Source of the DNA: an uncultured Alphaproteobacteria bacterium
GTDB taxonomy: Bacteria; Pseudomonadota; Alphaproteobacteria; Rs-D84
DNA: 10,880 nt
NCBI GenBank assembly: GCA_937900435.1
Contig: CALCEG010000034.1
Coordinates: forward strand, 1 to 10,880
Direction: 5' to 3'
The position numbers and the translations under genes are program-made. Under the pieces are notes generated by a model that searched no databases, was not told the origin of the DNA, and was given only the letters and a program-made list of their open reading frames with translations. Shown in pieces: positions 6,684 to 10,880 of this stretch (position 1 is the first letter of the stretch; each line of letters begins with the position of its first letter).

Positions 6684-6698
6684 TTTTAGTCAATAATC

Positions 6699-6775
<77 letters not shown>

Positions 6776-6790
6776 TAAACTTCGTGTGCG

Positions 6791-6819
6791 ATTATGCACC
6801 GCCAAAAAATAAAAATCAA
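6791..6819 (-). promoter_or_regulatory. Promoter of tRNA-Pro
   Basis: Minus strand: TTGATT (6819-6814), 17 bp, CATAAT (6796-6791), with TG immediately before the -10. The start would fall near 6784, about 9 nt before the mature tRNA 5' end. Confidence 0.6.
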
Positions 6820-6834
6820 TTAAATTTATTTAAT
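6819..6834. repeat. AT-rich 16-bp palindrome
   Basis: ATTAAAT-TT-ATTTAAT, 7-bp arms with a 2-bp centre, abutting the -35 of tRNA-Pro in the region shared with the divergent acyl-CoA synthetase gene. All A/T, so chance is a real possibility. Confidence 0.3.
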
Positions 6835-6842
6835 CTTTTCAC

Positions 6843-6871
6843 TTGTAATTTAGATGACCTTGCCCCATATT
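6843..6871 (+). promoter_or_regulatory. Possible promoter of acyl-CoA synthetase gene
   Basis: TTGTAA (6843-6848), 17 bp, CATATT (6866-6871), a fair sigma-70 match; the start would be near 6878. The same stretch can be read as an E. coli-like heat-shock promoter, CTTGTA (6842-6847), 15 bp, CCCCATATT (6863-6871). Confidence 0.35.
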
Positions 6872-6906
6872 TACTTCATACATACATAAAATCTTAAGGA
6901 ATAAAT

Positions 6907-8595
6907 ATGTTTGCAACACGTTTCTTGCCAAAAGACACCTTTGAAAATTATACCGATTATATAACAAATGCGATACCAACTATACCCAACAACTTTAATT
7001 TCGCATACGATGTTATTGACGTTATTGCCACCGAGACACCGGATAAAACTGCGATTATTTGGACAAACGACACTGGCGACACAAAAACAATCACATTCCA
7101 AGAATTATCCCAGATGTCTAATTCAGTTGCGAACTTTTTATCTGCGCGTGGCATCAAACGCGACGATACAGTACTATTATTTCTAAGACGCCGTTGGGAA
7201 TATTGGGTATTAATGATGGCACTGCACAAACTATGCGCAATTCCAATCCCATCAACCAACCAACTAAAAAGTGAAGACATAAAATACCGGATTCAAGCAT
7301 CAAACACACACCACATAATTGCATTTGATGACGGCACCATTGTTAACGAGATACGAAACGCAATCTCAGGAAACGAAGACATACAAATTATTGATTGCGC
7401 CGCAGTATCATCTGCATGTACCGAATACCCAACAACATTCAACCGTATTCAGAACGAAAACACCGACACAATGGTCGTATACTTTACCAGTGGCACCACC
7501 GACAACCCCAAAATGGTTGCGCACAACTTCGCATATCCACTGGGACACATAAACACCGCTGTATTTTGGCAACGTTTGAACGATGACGACATTCACTTTA
7601 CACTGTCAGAATCTGGCTGGGCAAAATGTTCATGGGGCAAGATGTACGGTCAATGGTTGGCAGGTGCAACTGTATTTATTTTTGATTTCAGTCGCATATT
7701 TACCGCGCACGATTTATTATCTGCGATTTCCAGATATAAAATCACATCATTTTGCGCCCCACCAACCGCGTACAAGATGATGATAAACACCAATATGTCC
7801 AAATATGATTTATCTTCCCTGCGCAAGGCAGATGTTGCAGGCGAAGCCCTTAACCCAGAGGTTTTTGAACGCTTCTTAAAAAACACAGGCATAAAACTGC
7901 ACGAAGGCTTTGGCCAAACAGAAACCTGTGTAATGTTATTCAACAATGAATGGATTAATCCAAAGCCTGGTTCGATGGGTATGCCTGCGGCAGGCTGGGA
8001 CATAAAGTTATTAGACGAACGCGCCCGTCCAATCAGCGACCCCAACACAGTTGGCGAAATCTGCGTATATATCAAAGACAGAAAACCAGTTGGCTTATTC
8101 CAAGGCTATCACAAGAACGACAAACAAACCGCCACTGTAAATCGCGACGGCTATTATCACACTGGCGATATGGCATACCGCGACAGCGATGGCTATTATT
8201 GGTTTGTTGGTCGCAACGATGACTTGATAAAGACCAGCGGCTATCGCGTCAGCCCATTCGAAGTTGAAAGTGTTTTATTGGAACTCCCATCCGTACGCGA
8301 AGTTGCAGTTACAGGCATTCCCGACAAATCGCGCGGTATGGCGGTCAAAGCAACTATTGTCTTAAACAAATACTTTCAACCAACCGATGCACTGGTTCGT
8401 CTAATCCAAGACCACGTCAAAATGCATACCGCACACTATAAATGTCCGCGCGTGATTGAATTTGTCGAAACATTACCAATGACAATCAGCGGTAAAATCA
8501 GGCGCGCCCTAATCCGCACACTGGACAGCGCCAAAGAAACGATTGTTGAACCGATAAAAAACACAATCGGCCTGACCAAAGACACAGAAAAATAA
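6907..8595 (+). CDS. AMP-forming acyl-CoA synthetase (medium-chain/acetyl-CoA synthetase-like)
   Basis: 562-aa member of the acyl-adenylate-forming (ANL) family, which activates a carboxylic acid with ATP and CoA to acyl-CoA, AMP and pyrophosphate. Motifs in order: phosphate-binding loop YFTSGTTDNPK (192-202), aromatic/Ser motif SESGWAKCSWG (234-244), CAPPT (283-287), AGEALNPEV (311-319), EGFGQTET (333-340), YHTGD (417-421), the hinge region GRNDDLIKTSGYRVSP (435-450) and the catalytic lysine K530 in TISGKIRR. GWAK.SWG and CAPPT suggest the medium-chain acyl-CoA synthetase branch; the exact acid cannot be told. The loop has Asp199 where the family normally has Gly. Length is normal. AAGGA lies 6 nt before the ATG. 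It appears to be a single-gene unit, closed by a perfect hairpin terminator. There is no typical secretion signal, so it should be cytoplasmic. Confidence 0.88.
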   Translation: MFATRFLPKDTFENYTDYITNAIPTIPNNFNFAYDVIDVIATETPDKTAIIWTNDTGDTKTITFQELSQMSNSVANFLSARGIKRDDTVLLFLRRRWEYWVLMMALHKLCAIPIPSTNQLKSEDIKYRIQASNTHHIIAFDDGTIVNEIRNAISGNEDIQIIDCAAVSSACTEYPTTFNRIQNENTDTMVVYFTSGTTDNPKMVAHNFAYPLGHINTAVFWQRLNDDDIHFTLSESGWAKCSWGKMYGQWLAGATVFIFDFSRIFTAHDLLSAISRYKITSFCAPPTAYKMMINTNMSKYDLSSLRKADVAGEALNPEVFERFLKNTGIKLHEGFGQTETCVMLFNNEWINPKPGSMGMPAAGWDIKLLDERARPISDPNTVGEICVYIKDRKPVGLFQGYHKNDKQTATVNRDGYYHTGDMAYRDSDGYYWFVGRNDDLIKTSGYRVSPFEVESVLLELPSVREVAVTGIPDKSRGMAVKATIVLNKYFQPTDALVRLIQDHVKMHTAHYKCPRVIEFVETLPMTISGKIRRALIRTLDSAKETIVEPIKNTIGLTKDTEK

Positions 8596-8599
8596 CATT

Positions 8600-8624
8600 C
8601 AGCGCGAAAATCGCGCTGTTTTTT
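8600..8624 (+). terminator. Intrinsic terminator of acyl-CoA synthetase gene
   Basis: Perfect 8-bp stem CAGCGCGA (8600-8607), loop AAA, TCGCGCTG (8611-8618), followed by six T and then CTTTTTT. Confidence 0.9.
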
Positions 8625-8645
8625 CTTTTTTATGCGAATTTTTTA

Positions 8646-8654
8646 TGCTATAAT
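8646..8654 (+). promoter_or_regulatory. Extended -10 promoter of first barrel gene
   Basis: TGCTATAAT with a perfect TATAAT at 8649-8654; no convincing -35 (a T-run sits at the expected place). AGGAG at 8665-8669 is 7 nt before the ATG. The promoter and ribosome-site layout closely resembles that of pgsA. Confidence 0.62.
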
Positions 8655-8676
8655 CCCCAATAAAAGGAGAATATAA

Positions 8677-9978
8677 ATGAAAAGAACATTACCATTATTT
8701 CTGGGTGCATTGGCCATTATCGGCACAACCGCATCGAACGCTGCGACAAACAGCGGCACACGCGGTGCATCGACGGCAAACTTATCTGACGCACCCGCAA
8801 CACGCGAACAAACACAGGTTAATTACAAAAAGTACACAACACGCACAACAACAAAAACATACGAAACCAAGAACAATGGTGATATGTACTATGTAAAACC
8901 TGCAAATCGCAACACAATGTACAAATCGTACACCGGCGCACAATCCCCTGCGGCAACTGCGACCAAGACGACAGTACGCAAAACACGTTCCGAAACAGTA
9001 ACAACAAAAATGCGTCGCAAGTACTATCTGGCCCACCCATTCTTTCAACCATTGGGCGAAAAATTCGGCTCTATTACTGATTTAGGCTACACAACCAGTT
9101 CTTATGATTTTGTAATCGACCAGACCCTACCATTACGCTTCGAAGGATCCAGTGATGCTTTTTCAACTGACTTAATTGATGGTGTTGGTGGCAAATGGAA
9201 AACAAACCAATTTTCAATCAAAGAACACTTCAGTTATGGTATCAACGACCAAATCGCCTTGGTCGGCTTGCTGGAATACGATATAAACAAATATAAATTT
9301 GACTATAACAATGGTTCTCCTTCAGACACAATGGACGATAATGGTTTAAATCTGTTTGGTTTGGGGGCCCAGTGGCGTTTTATTGACAACGACCAATGGA
9401 TTGCGACCGCATCCGCATATTTCCAACACCAAAAAGACATCTCTAACAACTTCTTGGCTGAAATCAAGGCTGGATACAAGGTATCAAAATCCACAATTTA
9501 TGGATTAGCGCGCGGTTGGTACATTGACCTTGACGGCAATTCTTATGGAAACGGCATCGCTGGTACTGACGAAAACGGCAATCCTGCAATGTTCTATATT
9601 CCATACCAGGTCGGCAACAGCAGCGCCACATATATCGAAGGCGGTTTGGGTATCTTCAGTGTTTTAAATGAAGACTGGACATTAAACATCGAAGGCATCT
9701 TTGGTAATTACGACTGGCACAACCAGGCATCTATCAAGGGTGCGATCGGCTGGCAACCAAACGACTGGTTTGCATTAAACTTGTATGCAAAAACTGCATT
9801 CTATGACAGTGCCAACAGCAAAACACTTGACCTGTATTGGATGGAACCACATATCGAGGCTGAAAACCCAGCAGACGGCACACCGTTCCCACTAGACCAA
9901 TTAACCAATATCGGTACAGTAAAACTGGATAACGTTGCGGAAACCACAATTGGTTTACAAGCAATCTTCCAGTTCTAA
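8677..9978 (+). CDS. Outer-membrane beta-barrel protein with basic Thr/Lys-rich N-terminal region
   Basis: 433-aa secreted protein. It has a clear signal peptide: K2-R3, hydrophobic core about 5-17, likely cleavage after ASNA (residue 22). Residues about 45-118 form an unusual low-complexity segment rich in Thr, Lys, Arg and Tyr with very few acids, not barrel-like; it may sit in the periplasm and touch peptidoglycan or lipid, but this is a guess. From about 119 the sequence shows alternating, aromatic-rich strands separated by Asp/Asn/Gly turns, and ends in IFQF, the terminal Phe that the BAM machinery recognises in barrels. Strand count by eye is 12 or more. It shares SYGIND (186-191) and the surrounding strand pattern with the next gene (SYGFND), so the two are probably related. 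The start is well supported by AGGAG. Ligand or pore function is unknown. Confidence 0.8.
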   Translation: MKRTLPLFLGALAIIGTTASNAATNSGTRGASTANLSDAPATREQTQVNYKKYTTRTTTKTYETKNNGDMYYVKPANRNTMYKSYTGAQSPAATATKTTVRKTRSETVTTKMRRKYYLAHPFFQPLGEKFGSITDLGYTTSSYDFVIDQTLPLRFEGSSDAFSTDLIDGVGGKWKTNQFSIKEHFSYGINDQIALVGLLEYDINKYKFDYNNGSPSDTMDDNGLNLFGLGAQWRFIDNDQWIATASAYFQHQKDISNNFLAEIKAGYKVSKSTIYGLARGWYIDLDGNSYGNGIAGTDENGNPAMFYIPYQVGNSSATYIEGGLGIFSVLNEDWTLNIEGIFGNYDWHNQASIKGAIGWQPNDWFALNLYAKTAFYDSANSKTLDLYWMEPHIEAENPADGTPFPLDQLTNIGTVKLDNVAETTIGLQAIFQF

Positions 9979-9993
9979 GAAAAACAACCTCCC

Positions 9994-10019
9994 TGCCCCC
10001 AAGGGTCATCTTGGGGGCA
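9994..10019 (+). other. GC-rich intercistronic hairpin without a T-run
   Basis: Perfect 10-bp inverted repeat TGCCCCCAAG (9994-10003), loop GGTCAT, CTTGGGGGCA (10010-10019), between the two barrel genes. The bases after it are AAAT, not a T-run, so it is not a canonical intrinsic terminator. It may partly stop, stabilise or process the shared transcript, or hide the G-run upstream of the ATG at 10024. Confidence 0.75.
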
Positions 10020-10036
10020 AAATATGTTAATTAATC

Positions 10037-10050
10037 GAGAGAGAGAGAGA
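10037..10050 (+). repeat. (GA)7 dinucleotide repeat at the second barrel gene start
   Basis: Seven GA units end 6 nt before the ATG at 10057 and follow an in-frame ATG at 10024. The repeat is the most likely ribosome-binding region for the 10057 start. If translation begins at 10024 it instead codes for alternating Arg-Glu. Such repeats can gain or lose units during replication. Confidence 0.9.
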
Positions 10051-10056
10051 ACCCCA

Positions 10057-10794
10057 ATGCGTAAAATTTTATCCGTATTTTTCATAACATTGTCATTTAT
10101 TGCACCGTCTGTCGGTTATTCCAACACATTATCAACAGACACATCCGACCCATTATATCTTCAGCCAATGTCCAGTGTTTTATCAAAAACCACCCTGACC
10201 TATTGGGACCATATTTTGCGTGCTGGTCAATCACTATCGTACGGCTTTAACGACAGATTATCTGTGGGCATAAACATTCATTATCAACACGATTTCAACG
10301 GCCCCGAAGACGGCTTTGCCGCCACCGACATCGGGGGTGCTTATCGCGTTTCAACAGGTCGCGACAACGCTTCAAACATTATTTCTGACATTTTGTTTGG
10401 GTTCAAATTCGGTGGCAGTGCCGCCGTCCGCACACCATATTACGCAGATTCCACATACTATGCAGGATTACGTTTTGGTCGTCAATGGGCTGGAATGACG
10501 CTATCTGGCACAATAAAATCCAGTTGGATATTTGATGACGAACGCGGTATGGCATACCTTGACTTTATTCCCGAAGCATATTTCAGAATTGCCCCAGATT
10601 GGCGTTTTGGCACTGGGTTAACCTTTCGCGTTGCAACCAACCAAGACCGCCTGACAGGTGAAGATTACGACCAAGAATGGTTGCACTTTAAATTGATACG
10701 TCAATTTGGTCGCACACAATACTCAGGACACTTTGATTATGAATTCGAAAGTGATGACATACAAATTGGCGCACAAATAAACATTTTATTTTAA
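10057..10794 (+). CDS. Small outer-membrane beta-barrel protein
   Basis: 245-aa secreted protein from the ATG at 10057. The signal peptide has R2-K3 and a hydrophobic core about 4-17, with likely cleavage near residues 20-22. The mature part (about 223 aa) is made of alternating strands with Tyr, Trp and Phe girdles and Asp/Asn turns, and ends in INILF, a barrel C-terminus. A barrel of about 10 strands seems likely. SYGFND (61-66) and nearby strands resemble the larger barrel protein upstream. Starting at 10057 puts a standard signal peptide at the very N-terminus; an in-frame ATG at 10024 would add MLINRERERTP and place the (GA)7 repeat inside the coding region. There are 78 bp between the genes, with no visible promoter, so it is probably transcribed with the upstream barrel gene through the hairpin. 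No clear terminator follows. Function unknown. Confidence 0.77.
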   Translation: MRKILSVFFITLSFIAPSVGYSNTLSTDTSDPLYLQPMSSVLSKTTLTYWDHILRAGQSLSYGFNDRLSVGINIHYQHDFNGPEDGFAATDIGGAYRVSTGRDNASNIISDILFGFKFGGSAAVRTPYYADSTYYAGLRFGRQWAGMTLSGTIKSSWIFDDERGMAYLDFIPEAYFRIAPDWRFGTGLTFRVATNQDRLTGEDYDQEWLHFKLIRQFGRTQYSGHFDYEFESDDIQIGAQINILF

Positions 10795-10828
10795 CGCACA
10801 TTTTTTGCTTTCCAAGATTTGTAAAATA

Positions 10829-10837
10829 TGTTAAAAT
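10829..10837 (+). promoter_or_regulatory. Extended -10 promoter near right edge
   Basis: TGTTAAAAT, identical in its nine bases to the pilin-operon element. It lies 14 nt before an ATG at 10852. No strong -35 is seen. Confidence 0.45.
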
Positions 10838-10851
10838 AAAACAATAAAACT

Positions 10852-10880
10852 ATGCGTAACTATAACTCACATATGATTTC
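10852..10880 (+). CDS. Possible start of a gene running off the window
   Basis: An ATG at 10852 opens a frame that begins MRNYNSHMI and is cut off at the edge. It has no ribosome binding site, but an extended -10 sits just upstream, in the same arrangement as parE. Only nine codons are visible, so neither the product nor the reality of the gene can be judged. Confidence 0.3.

Noticed and set aside
9994..10019. Rho-independent terminator after the first barrel gene
   Set aside because: The stem is strong, but no T-run follows on either strand.

Overview
The window looks like a chromosomal segment of an uncultured, probably anaerobic and host-associated alphaproteobacterium. I infer this from the ParE and DnaJ sequences, a dnaJ promoter that fits the alphaproteobacterial RpoH (sigma-32) pattern, moderately low GC, two outer-membrane beta-barrel proteins (so a Gram-negative envelope), a pilin-like protein with a G|RSMIEMLG N-terminus, and a small thioredoxin-fold [2Fe-2S] ferredoxin of the kind common in fermentative, hydrogenase-bearing bacteria. 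The lineage is an inference, not a match. No transposase, integrase, phage gene or CRISPR array is visible, and no stretch longer than about 300 bases lacks a gene.

Layout. On the minus strand, 8-697 holds a type IV pilin/pseudopilin-like gene that overlaps a downstream [2Fe-2S] ferredoxin gene by 40 bp. Divergently, uvrC (749-2176, a short form) is followed by pgsA (2204-2803), whose extended -10 promoter straddles the uvrC stop codon. A bidirectional hairpin separates pgsA from the convergent dnaJ (3990-2857). dnaJ and parE (4125-6104) diverge from a 134-bp region that holds both promoters and a short palindrome. After parE come an unrecognised 161-aa gene (6169-6654), a bidirectional terminator, tRNA-Pro(CGG) on the minus strand (6775-6699), an acyl-CoA synthetase (6907-8595) with its own terminator, and two adjacent genes for outer-membrane barrels (8677-9978 and about 10057-10794). 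The second barrel gene is preceded by a 10-bp perfect GC-rich hairpin and a (GA)7 repeat. A new gene may begin at 10852 and run off the edge.

Functionally this is mostly housekeeping: nucleotide excision repair, phosphatidylglycerol synthesis, protein folding, chromosome decatenation, fatty-acid activation, translation and the cell surface. I do not see a clear new multi-gene system. The strongest leads are the (GA)7 repeat and hairpin before the second barrel gene (possible phase variation), a UvrC lacking about 120 residues between its two halves, a group of genes whose -10 element lies so close to the ATG that the mRNA may be leaderless, and the pilin/ferredoxin overlap.
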